This document shows positions 24,591 to 32,088 of a DNA stretch of 52,783 nucleotides, in pieces (positions within the stretch are counted from its first letter, which is position 1; each line of letters begins with the position of its first letter). The stretch is from Actinomycetota bacterium (GTDB lineage Bacteria > Actinomycetota > Acidimicrobiia > Acidimicrobiales > JAJPHD01). The position numbers and the translations under genes are program-made. The stretch lies in NCBI GenBank assembly GCA_021325455.1, contig JAJPHD010000021.1, positions 1 through 52,783 of the forward strand. The letters are read 5' to 3'. The notes beneath the pieces are model-generated. The model was not told the DNA's origin. It searched no databases and was given only the letters and a program-made list of their open reading frames with translations.

Positions 24591-25480
24591 ACGATCATGG
24601 GAGCCGCTTCGCCGGCGTGTACGTGGCGACCACGGTCCCCTTCTCCCCTGGCGGGGACGTGGACCTCGACCGGTTCCAGGAGCACTGCTCCTGGCTGGTG
24701 GGCGAGGGCGTGCAGGGCATTGTGCCCAACGGGTCCCTGGGCGAGTACGAGGCCCTGACGGACCAGGAGCGAGCCGACGTCGTCCGGGCGGCCGTGGAGG
24801 CCGCGGAGGGCCGGGCTAGGGTGGTGCCCGGAGTGAGCGGCAAGGGCGCTGCCGAGGCCTGCCGGTGGGCGGAGCAGGCCGCCTCGGCCGGAGCCGATGC
24901 CGTCATGTGCCTGCCCCCCACGTCCCACAAGCCCACGGACGAGGAGGTGGAGGCCCACTTCGGCGAGGTGGCCAAGGTGGGCCTCGACATCGTGGCCTAC
25001 AACAACCCCTTCTCCACCCGGGTGGACCTGGTCCCCGAGCTCCTGGCCCGCCTGGCCGGCATCGAGCAGGTGAAGGCGGTGAAGGAGTTCTCCCAGGACA
25101 TACGCCGCATACCCCGGATCCGGGCCGCCGCCCCGGGCCTGGAGGTCATCTGCGGCTGCGACGACACCTTCGTGGAGTCCATGCTGCACGGGGCCGTGGG
25201 CTGGATCGCCGGGTTCGCCAACGCCTTCCCGGCCCAGTCCGTCCACCTGTACCGGCTGTGCCTGCAGCGCCGCTTCGACGAGGCCCTGCCCCTGTACCAG
25301 GCCATGCTGCCCATACTCCACTGGGACGCCGACCCGAGGTTCGTGCAGGCCATCAAGCTGGGCCAGGAGGAAGCGGGACGCTACGGGGGCCCGGTCCGTC
25401 TGCCCCGCCTGGCGCTCCCGCCCGACGAGGCGGACCAGGTGCGCCGGGCCGCCCGGGCCGCCCTGGCGGCGGGGTACTGA
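24587..25480 (+). CDS. lhpC: DapA-family protein, probable 1-pyrroline-4-hydroxy-2-carboxylate deaminase
   Basis: A 297-residue class I aldolase-fold protein of the dihydrodipicolinate synthase/N-acetylneuraminate lyase family. GIVPNGSLGEYEALT carries the GxxGE pyruvate-binding motif, YNNPF the conserved Tyr, and Lys166 in VKAVKEFSQDIRR is the Schiff-base lysine. Family activities vary, but with an epimerase and a three-part flavin dehydrogenase directly downstream the likely reaction is removal of ammonia and water from delta-1-pyrroline-4-hydroxy-2-carboxylate to give 2-oxoglutarate semialdehyde, the third step of trans-4-hydroxy-L-proline breakdown. GTG start in a GTGA overlap with the M24 gene, with AAGGAG seven bases upstream. 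The assignment to the pathway rests on context. Confidence 0.85.
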   Translation: MNDHGSRFAGVYVATTVPFSPGGDVDLDRFQEHCSWLVGEGVQGIVPNGSLGEYEALTDQERADVVRAAVEAAEGRARVVPGVSGKGAAEACRWAEQAASAGADAVMCLPPTSHKPTDEEVEAHFGEVAKVGLDIVAYNNPFSTRVDLVPELLARLAGIEQVKAVKEFSQDIRRIPRIRAAAPGLEVICGCDDTFVESMLHGAVGWIAGFANAFPAQSVHLYRLCLQRRFDEALPLYQAMLPILHWDADPRFVQAIKLGQEEAGRYGGPVRLPRLALPPDEADQVRRAARAALAAGY

Positions 25481-26488
25481 GTGAGGGCCAGGCGGGTCTT
25501 CACCGCTGTCGACACCCACACCGAGGGCATGCCCGCCAGGGTCATAACGTCGGGGGTGGGCGTGCTGCCGGGGGGGACCATGCTGGAGCGGGCCGGCTGG
25601 CTGGTGGCCAACCGGGACGACCTGCGCACCTTGCTCATGTGCGAGCCGAGGGGGCACTCGGCGATGTCCGGGAGCATCCTCCAACCCCCTGCCGACCCCC
25701 GGGCCGACATCGGCGTGGTCTTCATCGAGGTGTCGGGCTGCCTCCCCATGTGCGGCCACGGCGCCATCGGCACGGCGGTGGCCGTGCTGGAGACCGGCAT
25801 GGTGGAGATGGAGGAGCCGATCACCACCTTGAGGATGGACACCCCGGCCGGCCTGGTCGAGGCCCAGGCCCAGGTGCAAGGTGACCGGGTGAGCGCGGTG
25901 CGCCTCCGCAACGTCGCCTCCTTCCTCGCTCACCGGGACGCCAAGGTGCAGGTGGAGGGCATGGGCACCCTGGAGCTGGACGTGGCCTACGGGGGCAACT
26001 TCTACGCCATCCTCCCTGCCGCCCAGATAGGCCTGGAGGTGACGCCCGCCTCCTCCGGGGAGCTGATCTCGGCGGGGCTGCGCATCATGGCGGCCGTGAA
26101 CGAGCAACTGGAGCTGACGCACCCCCTCGAGCCGGCCATAGGCGGGTGCCGCCACGTCATGCTCACCGGGAGGAGCCCCAACCCCGGCGCCTCCAGGTCC
26201 ACGGTCGTGATCCACCCCGGGTGGCTGGACCGCTCCCCCTGCGGGACGGGAACGTCGGCCCGGATGGCGGCCCTGCACAGCCGGGGGCTCCTGGACCTCG
26301 GAACGCCATTCGTGCACGAGTCGATAATCGGGTCCCGCTTCGTGGGACGGTTGGAGGCCACCACCACAGTGGGGAGCCACGAGGCGGTGATCCCCACCAT
26401 CACCGGCCGGGCCTGGATAAGCGGGCTCAACCAGTACCTGCTCGACCCCACCGACCCCTTCCCCGCTGGCTTCCTCCTGGGCAGCTGA
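25481..26488 (+). CDS. lhpA: Proline racemase family protein, probable 4-hydroxyproline 2-epimerase
   Basis: A 335-residue enzyme of the proline racemase superfamily. Both catalytic cysteines are present: Cys91 in PMCGHGAIGTA and Cys254 in DRSPCGTGTSAR, with Asp250 beside the second. Two Cys argues for a racemase or epimerase and against trans-3-hydroxyproline dehydratase, which has Thr at the second position. In this operon the expected reaction is trans-4-hydroxy-L-proline to cis-4-hydroxy-D-proline, the first catabolic step; proline racemase cannot be excluded. The GTG follows the previous stop with no gap, so translation is likely coupled. The protein is cytoplasmic and needs no cofactor. 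Confidence 0.9.
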   Translation: MRARRVFTAVDTHTEGMPARVITSGVGVLPGGTMLERAGWLVANRDDLRTLLMCEPRGHSAMSGSILQPPADPRADIGVVFIEVSGCLPMCGHGAIGTAVAVLETGMVEMEEPITTLRMDTPAGLVEAQAQVQGDRVSAVRLRNVASFLAHRDAKVQVEGMGTLELDVAYGGNFYAILPAAQIGLEVTPASSGELISAGLRIMAAVNEQLELTHPLEPAIGGCRHVMLTGRSPNPGASRSTVVIHPGWLDRSPCGTGTSARMAALHSRGLLDLGTPFVHESIIGSRFVGRLEATTTVGSHEAVIPTITGRAWISGLNQYLLDPTDPFPAGFLLGS

Positions 26489-26500
26489 GCGAACGAGCCG

Positions 26501-27673
26501 ATGACAGGCCGCCACACCGCTGACGTGATCGTGATAGGCGCCGGCCTCGTCGGAGCCTGCTGCGCCCTGGCCCTCAGCGAGGCGGGGATGGAGGTGTGCG
26601 TGGTGGACCGCCGGGGGCCGGCCGGGGGCACCTCGGCGGCGGGCGAGGGCAACGTGTTGGTGTCCGACAAGCTGGCCGGCCCCGAGCTGGCCCTGGCCCT
26701 GCGCTCCCGCCGGCTGTGGGACGAGCTGGGCAGCCGGCTCCCTTTAGACTTCGAGCTGGAGGCCAAGGGGGGTCTCGTGGTGGGCCGCGACGAGGAGGAG
26801 ATGGCGGCCATAGGCGACCTGGCCGACCGCCAGGCGGCCATGGGCGTGGAGGTGGAGCGGCTGGGCCCCGGCGACCTGGCCCGGGCCGAGCCGCTCCTGG
26901 CCCCGGACCTGGCCGGGGCGGCCTATTACCCCCAGGACGCCTGCCTCCAGCCCATGCTGGCCACCGCCGGCCTGCTCGCCGCTGCGGACCGGGCCGGGGC
27001 CCGCCTCATGCTCGGGATCGAGGCCGCGGGGGGGACGGCCCGGTCCGGGGCAGGGATGACCATCTCGACCTCCGCAGGGGTGCTCGGTGCCGGGGCGGTG
27101 GTGAACGCCGCCGGCCCCTGGAGCGGGGAGGTGGCCCGCGGCCTCGGCTCCACCATTCCGGTGAAGCCCCGCCGCGGCTCGATCCTCGTCACCGAGCCCC
27201 TCCCGCTCGCCGTGCGCCACAAGGTCTACGAGGGGGACTACGTGGCCGCCGTGGTCGACGACGCCAGCTCGCTGGCCTGCTCGGCCGTGGTGGAGGCCAC
27301 CCGGTCCGGGACCCTCCTCATAGGCTCCAGCCGCCAGTTCGTGGGCTTCGACGCCACCCCCGACGTCGGCGTGCTCGGCGAGCTGGCCCGGCGAGCCTTG
27401 CGCCTGTTCCCCTTCCTGTCCCGGGTGAGGGCGCTGAGGACCTACTCCGGGTTCCGGCCCGCCTCCCCCGACCATCTCCCCATCATCGGGGCCGACCCGG
27501 CGGTGCCGGGCCTGTGGCACGCCACCGGCCACGAGGGGGCCGGGGTGGGCCTGGCGCCGGCCACAGCCGAGCTGATCGCCGCCCTGGTGACCGGCACCAC
27601 TCCTCCGGTCGACCCCGGGCCCTTCTCCCCGTCCCGCTTCGCCCCCGCGCCCGGAGCCCGCTGCAATGGCTGA
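26501..27673 (+). CDS. lhpB: FAD-dependent oxidoreductase, D-hydroxyproline dehydrogenase catalytic subunit
   Basis: A 390-residue DAO-family flavoprotein. The FAD motif VIVIGAGLVGACCALALSEAG is at about 9-29, with VVDRRGPAGGTSAAGEGN after it, and the C-terminal HATGHEGAGVGLAPATAELIA segment closes the flavin site. In known systems such a subunit oxidises cis-4-hydroxy-D-proline to delta-1-pyrroline-4-hydroxy-2-carboxylate together with a small 2Fe-2S subunit and an FAD/NAD-type alpha subunit; exactly those two follow here, with overlaps of eight and four bases. Comparable trimeric oxidases act on opines, sarcosine-like compounds or glycine (HcnABC), so the hydroxyproline call depends on the epimerase and deaminase in the same operon. 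Confidence 0.88.
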   Translation: MTGRHTADVIVIGAGLVGACCALALSEAGMEVCVVDRRGPAGGTSAAGEGNVLVSDKLAGPELALALRSRRLWDELGSRLPLDFELEAKGGLVVGRDEEEMAAIGDLADRQAAMGVEVERLGPGDLARAEPLLAPDLAGAAYYPQDACLQPMLATAGLLAAADRAGARLMLGIEAAGGTARSGAGMTISTSAGVLGAGAVVNAAGPWSGEVARGLGSTIPVKPRRGSILVTEPLPLAVRHKVYEGDYVAAVVDDASSLACSAVVEATRSGTLLIGSSRQFVGFDATPDVGVLGELARRALRLFPFLSRVRALRTYSGFRPASPDHLPIIGADPAVPGLWHATGHEGAGVGLAPATAELIAALVTGTTPPVDPGPFSPSRFAPAPGARCNG

Positions 27674-27944
27674 GGGACAGGCCCTGCGCTTCACGTTCTC
27701 GGACCGGGTGCTCGTGGGCCGGGCCGGAGACACCGTCGCCAGCGCGCTCATCGCCAACGGCATCCGCTCGTGGCGCCGCACGCGCCGGGGCGGGCGGCCC
27801 CGGGGCATCTACTGCGGGATCGGCACCTGCTTCGACTGCCTGGTGGACATAGGCGAGGAGGTCGCAGTGCGGGCCTGCCTGCGCCCCCTGCAGGAGGGCG
27901 ACCGCGTGGCCCCCTCGGGCTCGGTGGGGCCGGCCGGGCCATGA
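27666..27944 (+). CDS. lhpF: Small (2Fe-2S)-binding subunit of the D-hydroxyproline dehydrogenase
   Basis: A 92-residue ferredoxin-like protein. The cluster ligands are Cys50, Cys55, Cys58 and Cys71 in YCGIGTCFDCLVDI and VRACLRPLQEGD, the plant-type 2Fe-2S spacing also found in the gamma subunits of HcnA, SoxA N-terminal and LhpF proteins. It should carry electrons between the flavin subunits. The ATG overlaps the end of the preceding gene by eight bases and its TGA overlaps the next ATG, so the three subunits are translationally linked. The short length is normal for the family. Confidence 0.9.
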   Translation: MAEGQALRFTFSDRVLVGRAGDTVASALIANGIRSWRRTRRGGRPRGIYCGIGTCFDCLVDIGEEVAVRACLRPLQEGDRVAPSGSVGPAGP

Positions 27945-29347
27945 CGCCCCCCCTCTCCGTGGACGTGGCGGTGATAGGGGGAGGTCCGGCGGGGATGGCG
28001 GCGGCATCGGCCGCCACCGGCCTGGGCTGCCGGGTCGGCCTCGTGGACTCCTATCCGCTGCTGGGCGGCCAGGTGCACCGCCAGGCCTGGCGGCGCCTGG
28101 GCGCCGGCCAGGACCCCGTGGCCGGGCTGCCTCGCCGCTTCCGGGGGCTGGGGGCCGATCCCGGCGTCCGGCTCCACCTCGGGTCCAGCGTCTGGCATGC
28201 CAGGCAGGTGACTGGCGGCTTCGAGCTCCTCTTGACCACAGGGGAGTCGGTCCATGCCGGCGCCGTGGTGCTGGCCACCGGGGCCGTCGAGCTGGTGCTG
28301 CCTTTCCCCGGCTGGGACCTGCCCGGCGCCATGACCCCCGGGGCGGCCCAGGCCCTGCTCAAGGGGCAGGGCCGGCTGGCCGGCCGGCGGGTGGTGGTGG
28401 CCGGCTCCGGGCCCTTCCTCCTTCCCGTGGCGGCCGGCCTGGTGCGGGCGGGAGCGACCGTGGTGGCTGTCGCCGAGGCCAGCCGCCTGCGCCCCGGGGT
28501 GCTGGGCCGCCCGGGAGTGTGGAGGGGCCTGTCCAGCTCGCCGGCCAAGCTGGCCGAGGGGGCCGGGTACCTCTCGGCCCTCCTGCGCAGGCGCGTCCCG
28601 CTCCTGGCCGGCTGGGCCGTCACGGCGTGCCGCGGCCGCTCCCAGGTGGAGGAGGTCCGCCTGTCGAGGCTGGCTCCGGACTGGGCCGGCTGGGACCGGG
28701 AGCGCTGGGTCCGGGCCGACACCTGCTGCGTCGGCTACGGCTTCGTGCCCTCCATGGAGCTGGCCCGGGCCCTCGGGTGCGGGGAGCGGCCCCGCAGGGG
28801 CCTCCCCGGGAGCGCCGTCGTGGTCGGCCCGGACCAGTCGACCTCGACAGGGGGCGTGTTCGCTGCCGGCGAGGTCTGCGGCATCTCGGGTGCGGCTGCC
28901 GCAGAGTTGGAGGGCCTGCTGGCCGGGAGGGCGGCGGCCTGCTGGGTGGGCAAGCGGGGCGGGAGACCTGGCCCTCCCACCGCATCGGTACGGAGGCGCC
29001 TGGCCCGCCAGCGGTCCTTCGCCGTCGCCCTGGAGCAGCTGGGCAGGATCGGGGCGGGCTGGACGGCCTGGCTGGAGGACGAGACGCCCGTGTGCCGCTG
29101 CGAGGAGACGACGTGGGCCAAGGTGAGGCAGGCCGTGGGCGCCGGGGCCAGGGACCTGCGGGGCGTGAGAGGCCTCACCCGGGCCGGGATGGGCTATTGC
29201 CAGGGGCGGGTGTGCGGACCGGCGCTGGCCCTGGCCGTGGCCGGCCTGGCGGGCCGGGGCTTGGCCGAGGTGGGGGACCTGGCCACCCGGTCCATCGCCT
29301 GGCCCGTCCCCCTGGGCACCATCGCCCACAGCGCAGGGCCAGGGTGA
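27941..29347 (+). CDS. lhpE: FAD/NAD(P)-binding alpha subunit of the D-hydroxyproline dehydrogenase with C-terminal 2Fe-2S domain
   Basis: A 468-residue pyridine-nucleotide-disulfide-oxidoreductase-type flavoprotein. VAVIGGGPAGMAAASAATGL at about 9-28 binds FAD, LVDSYPLLGGQVHRQAW follows, VVVAGSGPFLLPVAAGL is the second dinucleotide motif, and GVFAAGEVCGISGAAAAELEG closes the FAD site. Near the C-terminus CRCEETTW and GYCQGRVCG supply four cysteines of a BFD-like 2Fe-2S domain. This is the architecture of HcnB/LhpE/opine oxidase alpha subunits. The ATG at 27941 lies in an ATGA overlap with the small subunit gene; a longer reading frame upstream is only out-of-frame overlap. It ends the operon, 11 bases before the convergent regulator gene. 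Confidence 0.9.
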   Translation: MTPPLSVDVAVIGGGPAGMAAASAATGLGCRVGLVDSYPLLGGQVHRQAWRRLGAGQDPVAGLPRRFRGLGADPGVRLHLGSSVWHARQVTGGFELLLTTGESVHAGAVVLATGAVELVLPFPGWDLPGAMTPGAAQALLKGQGRLAGRRVVVAGSGPFLLPVAAGLVRAGATVVAVAEASRLRPGVLGRPGVWRGLSSSPAKLAEGAGYLSALLRRRVPLLAGWAVTACRGRSQVEEVRLSRLAPDWAGWDRERWVRADTCCVGYGFVPSMELARALGCGERPRRGLPGSAVVVGPDQSTSTGGVFAAGEVCGISGAAAAELEGLLAGRAAACWVGKRGGRPGPPTASVRRRLARQRSFAVALEQLGRIGAGWTAWLEDETPVCRCEETTWAKVRQAVGAGARDLRGVRGLTRAGMGYCQGRVCGPALALAVAGLAGRGLAEVGDLATRSIAWPVPLGTIAHSAGPG

Positions 29348-29358
29348 CCGGGAGCCTC

Positions 29359-30597
29359 CTAGGCGGTGACGCCCGGCCGGGACGGCTCTCCGGTGGCGGC
29401 TTCAGGGGCAGGGTGGAGGCCGCACAGGCGGCTGAGCTTCAGCCCGAGGTGCATGGCCAGGCGGTCCTCCCCGTCCTTCAGGCTGATGCCGGTGAGACGC
29501 TCGACCTTGTTGAGCCGGTAGTAGAGGGTGGCCCGATGCAGGTAGAGCCGGTCAGCCGTGGCCTTGGCATCGCCGGCCAGGTCCAGGTACGTCTCCAGCG
29601 TCGTGATGGCCTCGAGGTCGCCACTGGAGAAGAGGGCGAGGAGGCGGGGGTCGAGGGAGGACTCCACGGCCTGGTCGGAGGGAATCTGAGCAAGGACCCG
29701 GTAGGCCCCCAGCCGGCGCCACCGGGGCAGGTCACCCAGGCCCGGCACGGCGGCGGCCACCCGGGCGGCGAGACGGGCCTGGCGGTAAGAGACGATGGCG
29801 TCGCAGAGGCGGCCCTGGGGATCGCCCAGGGCGGCGATGACCCGCCCGGGCCCCGGGGCCAGCCGGCGGGCGAGAGCCTCCCTGCCCCGCTCGGCACAGC
29901 TGGCTGCTCCCTCGTCATCGTCCAGGGACCCGGTCCGGACCAGCAGTATGCCGTGGTCGGTGCACGCCATATGCAGGATGTCCCCCGGGCCCACCTCCCG
30001 CCCCACGTCCCACAGGGCCTGGCAGAGCGGCTCCCTGGCATCGGGGCCGGGGATGCCCAGCGGCACCAGCACCACCACGACGAAGGGGGCGTCGGTCGGG
30101 AAGAGGTGCTGGTCAGCGATCTGGCTGATGGAGGCCTCCCGCAGCTCCTCGGAGGAGGAGAGCAGATGGGAGAGGATGCGGCTGGTGAGCCTCTGGTCCA
30201 GCTCTTCCTCGTACATGAGGAGGGCCAGCTGCTCCACCAGCCCCCGGGCCAGGGCCACCTCCTCATCACCGAGGGCCTCGTCATCGTCTATCAGCCAGAC
30301 GAAGCCCATGAGGCGGGAGCGGAACCGGACAGGCAGGCACAGCCTGGCGAGGATCCCCTGCTCCGGGTGGCGGGGGATGCGAAGGGGGGCGGTGGCCTGG
30401 AGGATGCCGAAGCTGCGGAACCACGCCATGACCTCCGGCTCCGTCTTGCGACGCAGGATGGACTGGCGGCGGACCTCGTCCACGGGGGAGCTCTGGGAGG
30501 AGTAGGCCACCACCCTTTCCTCCCGGTCCTCGAGCATGACCGGGACGCCCAGCCGGTCGGCCAGGTCCTCGACCAGCTCCTGGATCTCCCCTGCCAC
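29359..30597 (-). CDS. PucR/CdaR-type transcriptional regulator
   Basis: A 412-residue regulator. The N-terminal half (about 1-130) looks like a ligand-sensing domain with IQELVEDLADRLGVPVMLEDREERVVAYSS and the FVWLIDDDE segment. The C-terminal end has the PucR-type helix-turn-helix: LETYLDLAGDAKATADRLYLH followed by RATLYYRLNKVERLTG and LKDGEDRLAMHLGL. Such proteins often activate amino-acid, purine or proline catabolism; PutR-like members respond to proline. It stands between the hydroxyproline operon (convergent) and the semialdehyde dehydrogenase gene (divergent), the natural place for the pathway regulator. The GTG at 30597 is the best start seen, with GGAGG twelve bases upstream, which is rather far; start is uncertain by some tens of codons. 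Confidence 0.85.
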   Translation of the reverse strand: MAGEIQELVEDLADRLGVPVMLEDREERVVAYSSQSSPVDEVRRQSILRRKTEPEVMAWFRSFGILQATAPLRIPRHPEQGILARLCLPVRFRSRLMGFVWLIDDDEALGDEEVALARGLVEQLALLMYEEELDQRLTSRILSHLLSSSEELREASISQIADQHLFPTDAPFVVVVLVPLGIPGPDAREPLCQALWDVGREVGPGDILHMACTDHGILLVRTGSLDDDEGAASCAERGREALARRLAPGPGRVIAALGDPQGRLCDAIVSYRQARLAARVAAAVPGLGDLPRWRRLGAYRVLAQIPSDQAVESSLDPRLLALFSSGDLEAITTLETYLDLAGDAKATADRLYLHRATLYYRLNKVERLTGISLKDGEDRLAMHLGLKLSRLCGLHPAPEAATGEPSRPGVTA

Positions 30598-30641
30598 GGT
30601 GCCGCTCAGCCTCCGTTCCGGACCTCCACCAAGGCAGGTTA

Positions 30642-30651
30642 GCCACGTGGC
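30642..30651. promoter_or_regulatory. Palindrome in the divergent regulator/aldehyde dehydrogenase spacer
   Basis: GCCACGTGGC is a perfect 10-base palindrome in the 78-base spacer between the PucR-type regulator and the divergent dehydrogenase gene, 24 bases before the dehydrogenase ATG. It could be the site bound by the regulator. Its sequence differs from the two palindromes before SBP-C. Confidence 0.35.
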
Positions 30652-30675
30652 CGATGCTCGAAGGAGAGTGGGCAA

Positions 30676-32088
30676 ATGATCGAGAGCCGTTCCCCCCAGC
30701 GACCCGACGATGTGGTGGTGACCGCCCCGGATATGGGCCGTGACGAGGTGGCCGCCGCCGTGCGCACCGCCCGCCAGGCCGCCCTCGCCTGGACGAACGT
30801 GCCGGCACCGGCCCGGGCCCGGGCCCTCGAGGGGGTGGCAGGAGCCATCGAGGCAGCAGCGGCCGAGCTGTCGGACCTGATGGTGAGGGAGGTGGGAAAG
30901 CCCCTCGACGAGGCCCGGGCGGAGATGGTGAGGACGGTCGCCATCTGGCGGTACTACGCCCAGCAGGGCCTCGACCCCGACGGGGCGACCTACCCTTCTG
31001 CCGACGGTCGCTCGCTCCTCATGCACCGGCGCCGGCCTCACGGCGTCGCCGGCCTCATCACCCCCTGGAACTTCCCCGCCGCCATCCCCTCCTGGAAGTC
31101 GGCCCCCGCCCTGGCCTGCGGCAACGCCGCCGTCCTCAAGCCCGCACCCGAGGCCACCGCCATGGCGCTCAGGCTGGCGGGGTGCGCCGCCCCCCATCTG
31201 CCCGAGGGCCTCCTGCAGGTGGTCACAGGAGAGGCGGGCACGGGGCAGGCCCTCGTGGGCCTGGCCGATGTGGTGTCCTTCACCGGGTCGGTGGCCGCCG
31301 GCCGGGCGGTGGCCCGGGCCGCCACCGAGCAGGGGGTGCCGGTGCAGGCCGAGATGGGCGGCCAGAACGCCTCCATCGTCCTCCCCGACGCGGACCTGGA
31401 GCAGGCCGCAGCCGTCGTGGCCGGGGCGGCCATGGGCTACGCCGGGCAGAAGTGCACCGCCACCAGCCGGGCGGTGGTGGTCGGGGACCCCGCTCCCTTC
31501 ACCGAGGCCCTGGTGGCTGCGGTGGAGGCCCTGCCGGTGGGCGATCCTGCCGAGCCGGCCAACGTCTCGGGCCCGGTGATCACGGCTGAGGCCCGGTCGG
31601 TGGTCCTGGGCGCCGTCCAGGAGGCCCGCAGCCGGGGAGGGAGGGTGCTGGCCGGCGGGGCCCCGGCCGAGCCGGGGTGGACCGTCCTGCCCACCCTGGT
31701 CGACGGGCTCGACCCCGGGGACCGGCTGGCCCAGGAGGAGGTCTTCGGCCCCCTGTGCGTGGTCCTGCCCGCCCAGGACGCCGACGGGGCCGTGTCCATC
31801 GCCAACGGCGTCCGCTACGGCCTGGTGACCTCGATCTTCACCTCCGATCTCGACCGGGCCCTCGAGCTCATGGGCCGGGTGGACACCGGCATGGTGAAGG
31901 TGAACGCCCCCACCTCGGGCGTGGACTTCTATGCCCCCTTCGGGGGCGAGAAGGCGTCATCCCTGGGACCCCGCGAGCAGGGGAAGGCCGCCCGCCACTT
32001 CTACACCTGGACCCAGACCATCACCCTGGCGCCGTCGGGGCGCGGAGACCGCCCCCCTAGCGCTGGAGGTACCAGTCCTCGGGGTTGA
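30676..32088 (+). CDS. Aldehyde dehydrogenase, probable 2-oxoglutarate semialdehyde dehydrogenase
   Basis: A 470-residue NAD(P)-dependent aldehyde dehydrogenase. Asn132 in ITPWNFPAA, Glu226 in VQAEMGGQNAS and the catalytic Cys260 in GYAGQKCTATSR are all present, and EEVFGPLCVVLPA is the usual late motif. The MGGQNAS and KCTATSR variants occur in ketoglutarate semialdehyde dehydrogenases. Placed next to hydroxyproline genes it would make 2-oxoglutarate from 2-oxoglutarate semialdehyde, the last step of the pathway; other short-chain semialdehydes are possible. AAGGAG lies about ten bases before the ATG. Its last 32 bases overlap the end of the convergent SBP-D gene. Confidence 0.88.
   Translation: MIESRSPQRPDDVVVTAPDMGRDEVAAAVRTARQAALAWTNVPAPARARALEGVAGAIEAAAAELSDLMVREVGKPLDEARAEMVRTVAIWRYYAQQGLDPDGATYPSADGRSLLMHRRRPHGVAGLITPWNFPAAIPSWKSAPALACGNAAVLKPAPEATAMALRLAGCAAPHLPEGLLQVVTGEAGTGQALVGLADVVSFTGSVAAGRAVARAATEQGVPVQAEMGGQNASIVLPDADLEQAAAVVAGAAMGYAGQKCTATSRAVVVGDPAPFTEALVAAVEALPVGDPAEPANVSGPVITAEARSVVLGAVQEARSRGGRVLAGGAPAEPGWTVLPTLVDGLDPGDRLAQEEVFGPLCVVLPAQDADGAVSIANGVRYGLVTSIFTSDLDRALELMGRVDTGMVKVNAPTSGVDFYAPFGGEKASSLGPREQGKAARHFYTWTQTITLAPSGRGDRPPSAGGTSPRG

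Noticed and set aside
24587-25480. Lysine-biosynthesis DapA
   Set aside because: The fold and Schiff-base lysine match, but no other lysine genes are near and the gene is embedded in a hydroxyproline operon.
25481-26488. Trans-3-hydroxyproline dehydratase
   Set aside because: That enzyme has Thr instead of the second catalytic Cys; here both Cys91 and Cys254 are present, so a racemase or epimerase is favoured.
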